From assembly GCF_000006405.1 (NCBI RefSeq), contig NW_003209085.1, forward strand, positions 41,857-80,105: a stretch of 38,249 nucleotides of DNA, read 5' to 3'. The notes beneath the pieces are model-generated. The model was not told the DNA's origin, did no database searches, and saw nothing but the letters and a program-made list of their open reading frames with translations. The translations under genes were made by a program, and so were the position numbers. Positions within the stretch are counted from its first letter, which is position 1; every line of letters starts with the position of its first letter. Shown piece by piece: positions 23,297 through 32,699 of this stretch. Source of the stretch: Perkinsus marinus ATCC 50983 (Eukaryota > Perkinsozoa > Perkinsida > Perkinsidae).

Positions 23297-26012
23297 TCAG
23301 CCTGAGAGGATCATCTGAAACCCCCGTTCATCATCATAGTTCTTGATACGAGGTGACCCATGGATGGTAGAAATCCTCACTTCCATAAATATCATGTCCA
23401 CACTCTTCGACGCATCCAATGCGGATATCTCTTCCTCCTCTGCAGCTTGAAATAACTTCGTATAGGTCGTATTCGCTTTGAAGTGGCAGCTACTCTTCCT
23501 CGTTAGCAAGCCCACTCGACATCTATAAATGCTAGTCCTGATATTGATAATATTAACTATAGTGATGATGAACAGTCGTCTCCCTCTCCTACTCCCGAGT
23601 TCGACGGGCTCCACCCTGCTCAATGAGCTGCCATGCATTAACAGCAGCGATCTGACATAATCGATTGGTCCTCATCACCGATGGTATGTCATTAGAGGCT
23701 TTCGAGGTGAGAGAGTTTCCAAACAGGTGGAGGAACACTCATTGTTATGAGGGTCTACTATGAACGGACAAGGCATGGCAATCCGGGTTATGAGTCTAGA
23801 GGAGCATGATGATGGATCGTGGAGAGCAGGAGCAGGGGTATCATCATCATTCAACATCACAAATACTCACCTCCTGTGTAAATCCCTGTTTTATGCCTGT
23901 TATCCAGCAAGCATATCTGTTGGTTGGATCCTTATAGTCCATGCTATTGTTTGATATCTACGAGGATTGAGCAGATAACTACATCCAACCTACTACCATC
24001 TACCATGGTGATTCGTCTATTGTAGTGTTTCTTCTTCATGGCTTCATTATCAACATCATCATTACTCATTCGAGAGGCATCACTATGATCTTCCACATTA
24101 TCGATTGATCGATCGATACATAGCGCCTCGGCACTTCTTAATGCCGCGAATATCCCATCTTCCATTTCCACATCGAACTCGTCATCACCAGAGCATATGA
24201 GGAGGTTCTCATCGAAATTAGGATTCATAAAGATGACCATATCGACGCTGGCATATCCTCGTAGCCCTCTCTGGCTCAACAACTCCCCCACCCGCCGACC
24301 CAGGTCCTCCACAAAGCTATCGTCCTTGCCCCTCAAGCGAGTACAATGTGGTATCAAGGCACAGGTTGGCACATGGTCTAGGAAGATCCCTTCAGAAGTC
24401 CCTAAGATCTCAACCCTATCCTCTTGTATAATAAGGTGAACTGATATCTTCCCAAGCTGAACTGATGGAATACCACGGATGGCACCTCCCCATCGTAGCA
24501 GTTGTTTAGTGACCCTCTCGGACCTAGGAAACGAGGATGGGAGCTCCGCGAAATAATAGCTAAGTACCTCATATCATCCATCATGTCGTGCAACACTTTT
24601 CGGTAATCATCCTAACACAGTCCATCCCCAATGAACAATTGTTACTATACCTACTTACTAGGTATAGCCCACCAAGATCATGATAACAGTAGTCGGGCAT
24701 CTTGGACATGTTATCGGCCTCTATCATCCACTTACAGCACACCTACATAAGGCAGGGGGAGGGGACGACTAGTGGAGGAAAGGAGAGATTCACTTGATGA
24801 TACTCCTCACAGAGACCACTCCAATCATCGATTATATCATCCTTATCATTCCATGGTCCACAGCAATACGGTGGTAGATATCTCCTGACCACCAGAGGCA
24901 GTAGGATGATATGTGTGGAAGGAGGAGGAGTAGAGCGGCGTGATTGGAGTCTTACTTCAGTGTATCATCCTTTTCGAGCACCTTCATCAAGTCTCGCCAA
25001 GAAGTAATCCCACCCTCAGAGGACAATAAAGTTGCTCCAAGATAGCCCGATAACTAACAGGAGCCATTACATGATAGCCTCAAAGTCGCCAACACCAACC
25101 CTGTTGCACCACCTGCATATGGCCTTCAGTTATCGGCAAGAGCATACTGCCACCAGTGTCCTCTGTCACCACAAGGGTAGCTTTACCCGCATATCCTGAT
25201 ACTAGATACTTCAATCGTGATAAGAGCTTAGGGGAGCATAAGATAGAGGATAGTAGATCATCACTACAGCGTTCGAAGGGGTCTACACATAGTATCTGAT
25301 AGCAGCCTCCCGAGAAGTCCTCATCAAGCCCGTTTAGAGCCCACTTGTGCTCGACCCCATGGGTTGGATACTCCTGCCCAATGTAATATCATATCATAAT
25401 ACATCATCATCTCCAATGATACCTCCTCATCATAGAGGAGTATGATCACCAGGTCTAGCCTTTCCTGTACAAGTCGGTATATACTCGATAGGCCCCCTCC
25501 ACCAACAACATGTATCTCGACTCTTCTGTAGTCCCTTCGATGCTGCCCAATACCCTTTGATAACATTTCTTGCGCCATAGATTTTCGTCCCTCCCAGAGT
25601 GTCCAGAGCCTCTCCCTCATCCTACTCCGTGCCAATGTCGATCGCCAGAAACGTTGAATCCTCAGGACTGCTGAGATCATCATCACTTTCTTCCGATCAG
25701 AATGTTTCTGCCACATAAACCTTCGCCAACAGGATTGAATGAATTCTATCCTCTTCAACGCTTCCGGTGAATTCCCCTTTACAAATAGACTAACGGTCAT
25801 GAACAAGAACTATAGAGGTGAAGAGAGAGTCGGCCCTTGGTCGGTTGATGCCATCCCAAATTGATAACACCGAAATCCTTATTGTAGTAACGTGAGTAAC
25901 TGTTGGTGTGGTATTGACAGTATAACGTATTCAATAGATGGAACAATAATCCCGAGATTATCAAGGCAGCAACAGATCTATCGCCGCTTCTTGGACTTCC
26001 TACGCCCTCCAC
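23297..26012 (-). CDS. IQCH: IQCH-like protein (IQ motifs plus ATP-grasp-like region)
   Basis: An upstream exon (about 25806-25480) carries two IQ motifs (RIEFIQSCWRRFMWQ and AVLRIQRFWRSTLARSRMRE), expected to bind calmodulin. It is followed by LSKGIGQHRRDYRRVEIHV. Later exons contain LLSQRGLRGYASVDMVIFMNP, matching IQCH CKRRGIVGYFSIDLVTFIDP. The last exon (23638-23297 region) has TTYTKLFQAAEEEEISALDA, corresponding to the IQCH C-terminal block. IQCH proteins are tied to motile cilia and male germ cells in animals, so this hints at a flagellate stage. Human IQCH has a long N-terminal part before the IQ motifs; here little room remains before 26138, so this protein looks shorter. No clear ATG was found. 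Confidence 0.65.
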
Positions 26013-26137
26013 CCAGTACCTACCAATACTACTATTAAAGGGTCATATGAGGCATTGCTCTAGGCATCTCTGTGTAGGGATATATCGATACGGTCATATT
26101 AGTGTATGTGATAATCACGCTAATCCAAACACGAACT

Positions 26138-29134
26138 TCAAGCATTCATCATTACATCTTTCCTTATCCGTTTCTTAGTGACCAAAGCTCCTCCCCCTCC
26201 TCCGACAACCTCCTTAGCATCTTCGTTAGTGCTACTCTCCTCCTCCTCCCCCTCCTCATCCTCTTCACCATCATCATCCATACCATCCATTATCTTCATC
26301 TCATGCTCAAACTGCTTCCTAGATATCTTACCTAACCACACCACCCCTGCCACCACAATACCCCTCCTCGTCATGTTGTCACCTTTCTTTAGTTTCTTCA
26401 CCAAAGCCTCCTCACGTTGAAGGGAATCCAATTCATGCTGAGTCGTGGTCCGACGGCACTCCCTCTTCTCAGTACGACTCCGGACAACATCTATCGCAGA
26501 GCAACGATGCCGATGACGACCTTGCGCATGCGCGACGCATACTTGATTTTTGACTAATCTTCTCTCGTTTCTTCCTCCGCTCTTCTCGCTCAATCTCCAT
26601 CTTCTTCAATCGCTCCTGTCGAGCTGCTTCCTTTGTCGCATCAGGGTAAGCGACGGAGTCTGGAAGTACCTATGAAAATACCGTCACCAGGAATCGAACC
26701 ACCGACCTCGCCATCAAGACTACTTCGGATTGAACGAAGTTTTCAATCTGACGGCCCATGATTTCTTTTACTCGCGGGAGCCTTAAGAGGCTGAATGATG
26801 TCGCAACATCGCCTAGATCGAGCTCCTGAGACGAATGAAGATCCCTGGATCGATCCCCGCATACTTCATTCACATTACTTTTATATTGAATACGAAACTA
26901 AGCTCGTGCTCAGAGTATCCTCTAACGAACGATACAAAAGCTGCAACTGCCTTATCCAGGAAGTCACCTGCAATAGCGTATAGCACCCACATTCACATCG
27001 AAAAGAACTTACGCGATTTCTCGTTGTACGTTTTACGGATATGTTCCAACATCTCAGCTGCGTGCTCTTGAACGTAACTCTCATTGTCGGCTTCATCCTT
27101 CCATTTCGCTAAAGATACTCCTCGACACTTGAGGAAGGAGAGGTACCCATCCACCTGTATGCAACAGCAATGAATTATTCGTATCATAATCGATCGGGAG
27201 GGCGCGCGCTAATCGCGTTATCATTACCTCGCTGTCTAGCATGCATGCGATTGCCTGTCCCTCCCTTCCAGCCCTTGCCGTCCGTCCAACACGATGGATG
27301 AAGAATGATGGAGACTGGGGAAGGTCGAATTGGATGATCCAATCCACCTGATTGAGAACACACTACTGTCATGCGAACGACCCAGGTTCAATTCCCAGAC
27401 AGATGCTTCCCTCACCTGCGGAATGTCGACTCCGCGAGCTACTAGATCTGTCGCGAGCATGACGTTAGTAGATCCATTTTCCTTCATGCTAACACAGGAT
27501 TGTCAGTTCTCCACCAATGATCCCCGGATTATTACCCTTCGCTGAATGCTTTATATGCCTTGTGACGAGCTGATGGCGTCATATGACCATGGAGTCGATG
27601 GAGGCTTATCCCATGCTTACCACCTATCGAAACATACCCGAGGATCTAACCCCATGCCACCTTCCTATTACCACCCTTCTTCGTCCATACCTCGTTTAAT
27701 ATAGCGTAATGATAGTCAACCGATGCGCATGTAAGGAAGAATACTAATATCTTCGAACCTGTTGAGAATCCATCATCTTTCATCCCTAATCCCCTTACTA
27801 TTACCCTTAGTTCGAGATTCAACGAACCGTTTCATCCAAGCGAGCTTTTCGCGTTGCGGCATCACTTTATAGTAGTTCTCCAAGCCTTTGGGTAGATCGT
27901 ACGTGGTGGAAGGATTCCCCACTTCCGTGCTAGGCGAGGAGGATGACGGCCGAGACACTTTAACCTGGGTTCACAAATGCTACTCCGGTTCGATCCCTGG
28001 TAAAGGCATTTACATGGACAGGATTTCTCAGACCAGCCTTCCTGACGAGCTGCTTGATCTCAGCACCCGCCAGTGTAGCGGAGAATAGACAAGTACGGCG
28101 CTGAAAAGGTCGCCGGTTCGATCCCTGGTCACGGTATTTTCGGTTCAATCTACCTGCTTCGGCAACACGGCGAAGATGTCCGACATATCTTTCTCAAAGC
28201 CCAGCGCCAGAAGACGATCTGCCTCATCCAAAACTAAAACCTACGCACAGCGATGAAATACATTCAAGAAACGCTTTTGTCCAATCTTCCGTGCGCAGGT
28301 GGTCGAAAGATTCACATGCTGACCTCAGCGGTTTTGATCCTCAACGGACTGTCTACTTCCTTCTCGCAAAGGATGTGGCGAACTCTTCCCGGAGTGCCTG
28401 ATAACAAGAGGAGGAGGAGGAGAGGTTGCCTTTCCATGTTGCTGAAAAGAAGCTACCAACGAGTATTAACGACGAGCCCTTTGCTCCCTCTATCACAGCA
28501 CGGTCTGCATGGATGTCTCTACCACCGACAAAGCAGTAACACTTCAATTGGGGATTAGGGTTCGCTGACGAGTAGAGGACGATATGATCATCACAGGTTC
28601 GATACCGGCAGCAATATGCATTACCATGGATATACTGCATAATTATATCGTGAATTTGAGTAGCCAACTCCCTAGTAGGGGAGAGTATAACTGCTCCAAC
28701 ACTTGCAGACTCCGGGATGATAAACTCCGAGGAACAATCCTAGTAATGGGCATGTGACCGTATCCAATCGAGCAGCCCATCGGCTTATCACCTCATCCTT
28801 CCCAAGCCGATTAGCCATCATCTCCATGATAGGCAAGACAAACGCCAACGTCTTGCCGCTACCAGTAGCCGCCTCGCAGGCAACATCTTTCCGTTGCAAG
28901 AATAATGGGATACCCACGGATTGAACCTTGGACCATGACTATTACACTCAGTCGATCTACTAAGCCGAAGACCATCGAAGCCAGAAGCAGAGATGAATTA
29001 GGTGGCACAGGGCATCGTACCGGAGTAGGATGGGAGAACCCCAGAGTGTTGTTCACAAAGTCTATTGACTTGTCGTTGAGCCCAAGACTGTCCCAATCGC
29101 GTTGTTGATGATGATGACTCTCAAAGCTGGTCAT
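26138..29134 (-). CDS. SPB4: ATP-dependent rRNA helicase SPB4/DDX55
   Basis: Eighteen exons join in phase to 669 aa (29134-29021, 28926-28792, 28739-28625, 28564-28457, 28397-28324, 28240-28154, 28100-28014, 27964-27805, 27758-27672, 27623-27536, 27488-27416, 27347-27228, 27154-27013, 26967-26879, 26825-26724, 26669-26543, 26490-26383, 26331-26138). DEAD-box motifs are in order: Q motif ([10 protein letters not shown]), motif I ATGSGKT, Ia PTREL, GG, TPGR, motif II DEAD, motif [15 protein letters not shown] and HRVGRTAR. The C-terminal extension ([36 protein letters not shown]) matches SPB4/DDX55, which acts in 60S ribosome assembly in the nucleolus. Six or seven of 17 introns carry tRNA-like cores. 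Confidence 0.95.
26670..26723 (-). repeat. SPB4 intron 15: sense tRNA-like 3' half
   Basis: Fifty-four nt; GAGGTCGGTGGTTCGATTCC (core at 26690-26700) then TGGTGACGGTA and TTTTCATAG at the splice site. Exon phase fixes both ends (NFVQSE, then VLPDSV). Confidence 0.8.
26826..26878 (-). repeat. SPB4 intron 14: weak tRNA-like core
   Basis: Fifty-three nt containing GGGGATCGATCCAGGG, one base off the T-arm core. It is flanked by firm exons and may be a decayed family member. Confidence 0.35.
27348..27415 (-). repeat. SPB4 intron 11: antisense tRNA-like sequence
   Basis: Sixty-eight nt; the plus strand carries CCCAGGTTCAATTCCCAG (core 27385-27396). The host intron is fixed by DIPQ and VDWIIQFD. 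Confidence 0.65.
27965..28013 (-). repeat. SPB4 intron 7: antisense tRNA-like 3' half
   Basis: Forty-nine nt. The plus strand reads CCGGTTCGATCCCTGG (27985-28000) then TAAAGGCATTTAC, whose complement GTAAATGCC is the 5' splice site. Host boundaries (NPVH, VKVSRP) are firm. Confidence 0.8.
28101..28153 (-). repeat. SPB4 intron 6: antisense tRNA-like 3' half
   Basis: Fifty-three nt. The plus strand reads AAGGTCGCCGGTTCGATCCC (ending 28125) then TGGTCACGGTATTTTC. It is about 88 percent identical over 34 nt to the sense copy in intron 15. Host boundaries ([14 protein letters not shown]) are firm. Confidence 0.8.
28565..28624 (-). repeat. SPB4 intron 3: antisense tRNA-like sequence
   Basis: Sixty nt. 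The plus strand has GGTTCGATACC (28596-28606) then a 3'-end-like ATGCATTAC, whose complement GTAATGCAT forms the 5' splice site. Phase 1 join gives QYIHANPNP. Confidence 0.7.
28927..29020 (-). repeat. SPB4 intron 1: tRNA-like body abutting the exon
   Basis: Ninety-four nt. Its 3' part reads TTAGTAGATCGACTGAG, AATAGTCATGGTCCAAG, and the next exon begins GTTCAATCC, completing a T-arm-like core. The exon bases are conserved Q-motif codons (VQS). Confidence 0.4.
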
Positions 29135-29139
29135 CGCAA

Positions 29140-30119
29140 TGAAGGGATGAGATACAACAACAACCGACGAGAAGGAGGACCGAAAACACTAAGAAGTGGC
29201 ATCACCTAGGATCGAACCTTGGACCTCTAAATATGTTCCGAGGAACCCATTCATACAACCATCTCAACACAAGACACCTCACAGACGGAAACCCCCGCAT
29301 GGCAGCATCAACGGACTCTATGTAGTCCAGCAACTCATGGAATACAGCAGAATTGCCTCAACTAGGTATCAGCCCCCTACCGACAAGACTGCCTACAATG
29401 GCATCCAACTAGAGATACCCTTTTGAGGACGGACTCTGAGGATGATAGTCCTATTCAATCATATTCAAAGGAGGAATCCTATTGCCACATGGCAGCAGAC
29501 TACACCGACTTCAATCCGCACATCATACCAGCACATACCCTCCATATCGTGAGGATATATTAGTCTATACAATATGGGAAGCCGATCATCATCAAGCGTA
29601 ATTGAACACCAATAAGTACAACTTACCGTCTCACTTACCGGCATACTCCCACATACGACTGGTGGGACTACACCACCAGGATTAAGTCAGTGATTGACAG
29701 GACTTGTCGCCGCCACCAAGGATCGAACGCCCTACCATCACGTATAGAGCCGAATCTTCCCCTATCCCTCCAGAACTCTGATAAGAGCCGAAGTTCATAT
29801 CCCCTGATTGGGTGAAGCCTCTTCGTGTTAGTACTCTGTGCCTGCTCTGGATGCCCATGTGACTGCACTCATCATCACCCCACCCAGCTCGGGTGAACAA
29901 CCTCACCAGATGGATGGATGCTTAATTGAGCTTAACAGCAGCATCATGATGATGAGGAGTAGAGGAGGAATAGATTCGGCCCCTACTATGAATCGAACCC
30001 ACGACCTTGTCCAACTAAACAACTTGACAACCTCGACCATTCGGGAAGCATATTCGTCAATCATACATCCACTTACACAACCTCATTAAGGTGCTGCTGC
30101 CTACCCGTCTTTACTTCTC
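29140..30119 (-). CDS. Unresolved coding region, probably one gene in pieces
   Basis: Minus-strand segments with coding character lie near 29880-29740 (KRLHPIRGYELRLLSEFWRD), 29720-29660 (LSITDLILVV) and 29340-29284 (HELLDYIESVDAAMRGFP). I could not chain them with confident splice sites or identify the protein. Three minus-strand tRNA-like cores (29209-29218, 29720-29729, 29990-30000) lie between the segments, as expected if they mark introns. Start and end are approximate. Confidence 0.3.
29190..29284 (-). repeat. tRNA-like sequence, near full length
   Basis: Minus strand from GTGAGGTGTCT to CTTCTTAG. A T-arm core (29209-29218) follows AGAGGTCCAA. A 5' GGTGTCT can pair with the 3' TGATGCC at six of seven positions counting G-T. 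Probably an intron, but its exons are not confirmed. Confidence 0.45.
29971..30055 (-). repeat. tRNA-like sequence
   Basis: Minus strand: GGTTGTCAAGTTG, GGACAAGGTCGTGGGTTCGATTC (core 29990-30000). TTGTC/GACAA can form an anticodon-like stem. The acceptor does not pair well; the host intron is unresolved. Confidence 0.4.
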
Positions 30120-31998
30120 CTAAGACCTATCCTCAGACCTCCAGGATACCCGACTCGTATCAGAGTCCGGGGATCTCCGAGCAAAACTGAGAGATCTTCC
30201 CCGGCTAAAAGCAGGCTATCTCAGGTTCGATCCCCCCATTCGACATCCTACTCCACGACCCTTTTCCCACGACCCTCTCCTTTAAACCGGTCCCGTCTAA
30301 AGCCACTCTTTCTACTCTGTGGTGGGCTCCTCGACCTCAGAGCCCTCTTCCTCCTAACTGACTCAGGCCCTTCCTCCTTCCTTATATGCCTCCTTATGGC
30401 AGGTGTTCTATCATTCCGACTAACCCCAAGTTCCATCACACTATGGTACGGAGTAGCCGCCGCCGCTACCTACCGCCGCATCCTGGTATCCCTTCTTTCC
30501 TCAGACCGTCTTCTACTGCTCTGTCTCTCGTCATGGTGGTGTCGACCCGATCGGCTAAGGGCAGTCAACCCTGCCAGGTTCGATCCCTGCTATCCGCATT
30601 TTACCTGCGGCTCCGATCACGTCTTCTCCCATCACGTGATCTCGTCTCTCGCCCATTCGGCTCTGCCTCCTCCTTGCGAGGTGATCGGGACGAGGATCTA
30701 TCCCTATTGAGGACCCATTTTCGCTGCGCCCCCATGATCGATCATCCATCCTTGCTACCTGCTGCTGCCGCCACGTGTATCACTATGTTGAGATCTCTGC
30801 CTTCCTCTGAATGAAGAGTCCGATCCTTGCGATCCTAGCCTAACGAATATCAATGCACTCTAATTATGATCAACAACCATCATAACTACGATTCCTCATT
30901 AGACCGTCCAGCAGCAGCAGCAGCAGAAGGTAGCGGCTTCCCACCCGCTGCTGTCGCCGCAGGTAAATTGGTCTCCAAGCCTTGAGACGGTGGTTTGATG
31001 GGTCCCCGACGAACTGCAAAAGACATATTGGCACCATGTGTTACCGCGCTCGCCCTGCTGATCGATTTGTCTCACTCACCTCTAGTGTCAAATGCAGGAG
31101 CTGTTGGTATGAGTAGCGGCCCTGGTGGTGGAGGAGGGTTAAATGTAGCTTCGGTCTCCTGAACATGTCCAAATTTTGACTTCTGCCTCACTTGACAGCC
31201 ATGGTTTCCATGGTGGGATATCAAGCATGACTCCTTCGAGGGAGGGCATGAGGTGGAGATAGAGGACGATCCCGATCATGCTTTGTACCTGCTTTGCCGC
31301 CGCCGTCGACGCTTCTGCTGCTGTTGTTGCCTTCCTTTGCTCAATCTCTCGCTTCACTTTCTCAGCTTCCTCCTTCTTCCTCATCATATCCCTTTTCTTA
31401 CGATCAACTAGCTGAGTAGGTACTCCTGCCGGAGAGTCCTACAGATGGTATCAGGTTCAAATCTCGGGAGAGATCATTCCACTCACCTGAGCACTGAGGA
31501 GCATCTCCCACAACTCCTCACAGAATGGTGCCGCACCGCGTTGCAGGAAACCCGTCAAACTCAACTGCATCTCCCTAGGATCAACCTAAAAGTATACTCG
31601 ATCAGCAGCATTAATGATGATGGTCAATGGTTGTTGGTCCGACCTCGGAATGATGAGATGTACCAGTAATCTGCTCGAGTGCATAATCTATCACTATCTC
31701 ATCCTCCATACCAATAATATCAGTGATTCGATCTGTTATCCAGGGACGTAGGACGTCAACGTTGATCCGATTCAGGTCTACCCGCCTAACCATACGCTTA
31801 TCACACAGAGTCGGTGGGGACAATGCTCATGACGAATTGATTATTCTATCTATCGCTTCTAGCAGCATACTACTACTTATCGAAGCTTTTAGGAAACTTC
31901 ATTGTAGCCATTAATTTCTGATCACCAGTTTTCCCCCCCTTGAGGAATGGATCCTGATCCGAAGCCGTGCCTCGGAAATAAGACCCTCCACCTTCCAT
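30120..31998 (-). CDS. SRRM1: SRRM1-like PWI/RS splicing coactivator
   Basis: Eleven exons join in phase to 416 aa: 31998-31877, 31785-31644, 31585-31487, 31438-31289, 31158-31080, 31013-30890, 30839-30759, 30703-30605, 30554-30474, 30440-30252 and 30204-30120. The N terminus (YFRGTASDQDPFLKG) and PWI domain (KRVDLNRINVDVLRPWITDR, then DPREMQLSLTGFLQ and LWEMLLSAQDSPAGVP) match SRRM1 closely, including the PWI tripeptide. A Lys/Glu/Ala coiled coil follows, then an Arg/Ser-rich tail (RDRSSSRSPRKEEAEP, RSRSRSGRHHHDE, ALRSRSPPQSRKS). SRRM1 bridges splicing factors and binds exon-junction machinery in the nucleus. Three of ten introns hold antisense tRNA-like sequence, and one intron is only 33 nt. 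Confidence 0.9.
30205..30251 (-). repeat. SRRM1-like intron 10: antisense tRNA-like sequence
   Basis: Forty-seven nt. The plus strand has CAGGTTCGATCCCCCC (30222-30237). Phase fixes the host intron (GKRVV, then DRGRSLSF). Confidence 0.7.
30555..30604 (-). repeat. SRRM1-like intron 8: antisense tRNA-like 3' half
   Basis: Fifty nt. The plus strand reads CTGCCAGGTTCGATCCCTGC (30571-30590) then TATCCGCATTTTAC, whose complement GTAAAATGCGG is the 5' splice site. Host phase is firm (RDRSRS, RSGRHHH). Confidence 0.8.
31439..31486 (-). repeat. SRRM1-like intron 3: antisense tRNA-like sequence
   Basis: Forty-eight nt. The plus strand has CAGGTTCAAATCTCGGGAG then AGATCATTCC. The host intron is pinned by the conserved LLSAQ/DSPAGVP junction. 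Confidence 0.7.
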
Positions 31999-32002
31999 AG
32001 TT

Positions 32003-32699
32003 AGGAGAAGTAGCAGCAGCAGCTGTACAACAATTACATGCATCAAACGATAATCCAGGGAAAGAGGTGTAACCCAAGAGACATGGGGATAAGGAAAGAG
32101 GAGGAACACTTGAGGGAACACAGGAATAGATGTTAGTAAGTGGCGACTACACAGATACAGACTACAGATCATACACATCATCACAACTGTTACGACGGGC
32201 AATCAAAAGGGCAATAGCCCTAAACGATAGGCTTTGGGAAAGGGCGTGGGTTCGACCCTCGGCAGATCCCGTTTAACAGCGACAATATTCATATAGCTGG
32301 TAGAGTATAGAGGAACAGATAAGAATCTAATAGAAAAGTCGGACAGTACATATAGAGAAGAAAGAGGCAAAGAACAACAACATAGTAAGTAGTACTAAGA
32401 GTTGTTGTTGTTGAGTACACTGAGTGTTCTTGTTGTTGAGTTATTGCAAGAGCAGCACGTCGTGATCTCACATAACCCTCAACAGAGCCCTCCTAATAAT
32501 ATTACATAATATATTACGCTGGAGACAAACTATGACAATGTACCGAGAAACGCCAGTAAAGCGTTGACAGAAATCGATCGCGTGATCGATATAAGTCGGA
32601 TTTCAGCGTAAGTGAGTGCACAATAAGAGTCGATGATGATGGTGATACCAAGGAGACTTTCATAAATGACAATAACTACTACTAGTACAGTTAAATCCT
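32003..32699. other. Intergenic, with one tRNA-like core
   Basis: Between the hydrolase stop and the SRRM1-like start. GGGTTCGACCC at 32248-32258 (plus), followed by a 3'-end-like CAGATCCCGTTTAAC, may sit in a leader intron of the SRRM1-like gene (complement GTTAAACGGG to CGTTTAG). A minus-strand open stretch at 32289-32471 has no coding support. Confidence 0.4.

Noticed and set aside
26178-26420. Plus-strand Ser/Pro/Leu-rich open frame
   Set aside because: It is the complement of the acidic, DEAD-box C-terminal exon of SPB4.
32289-32471. Hydrophobic 60-codon minus-strand frame
   Set aside because: Low-complexity, no splice partner, and placed in the SRRM1-like leader region.
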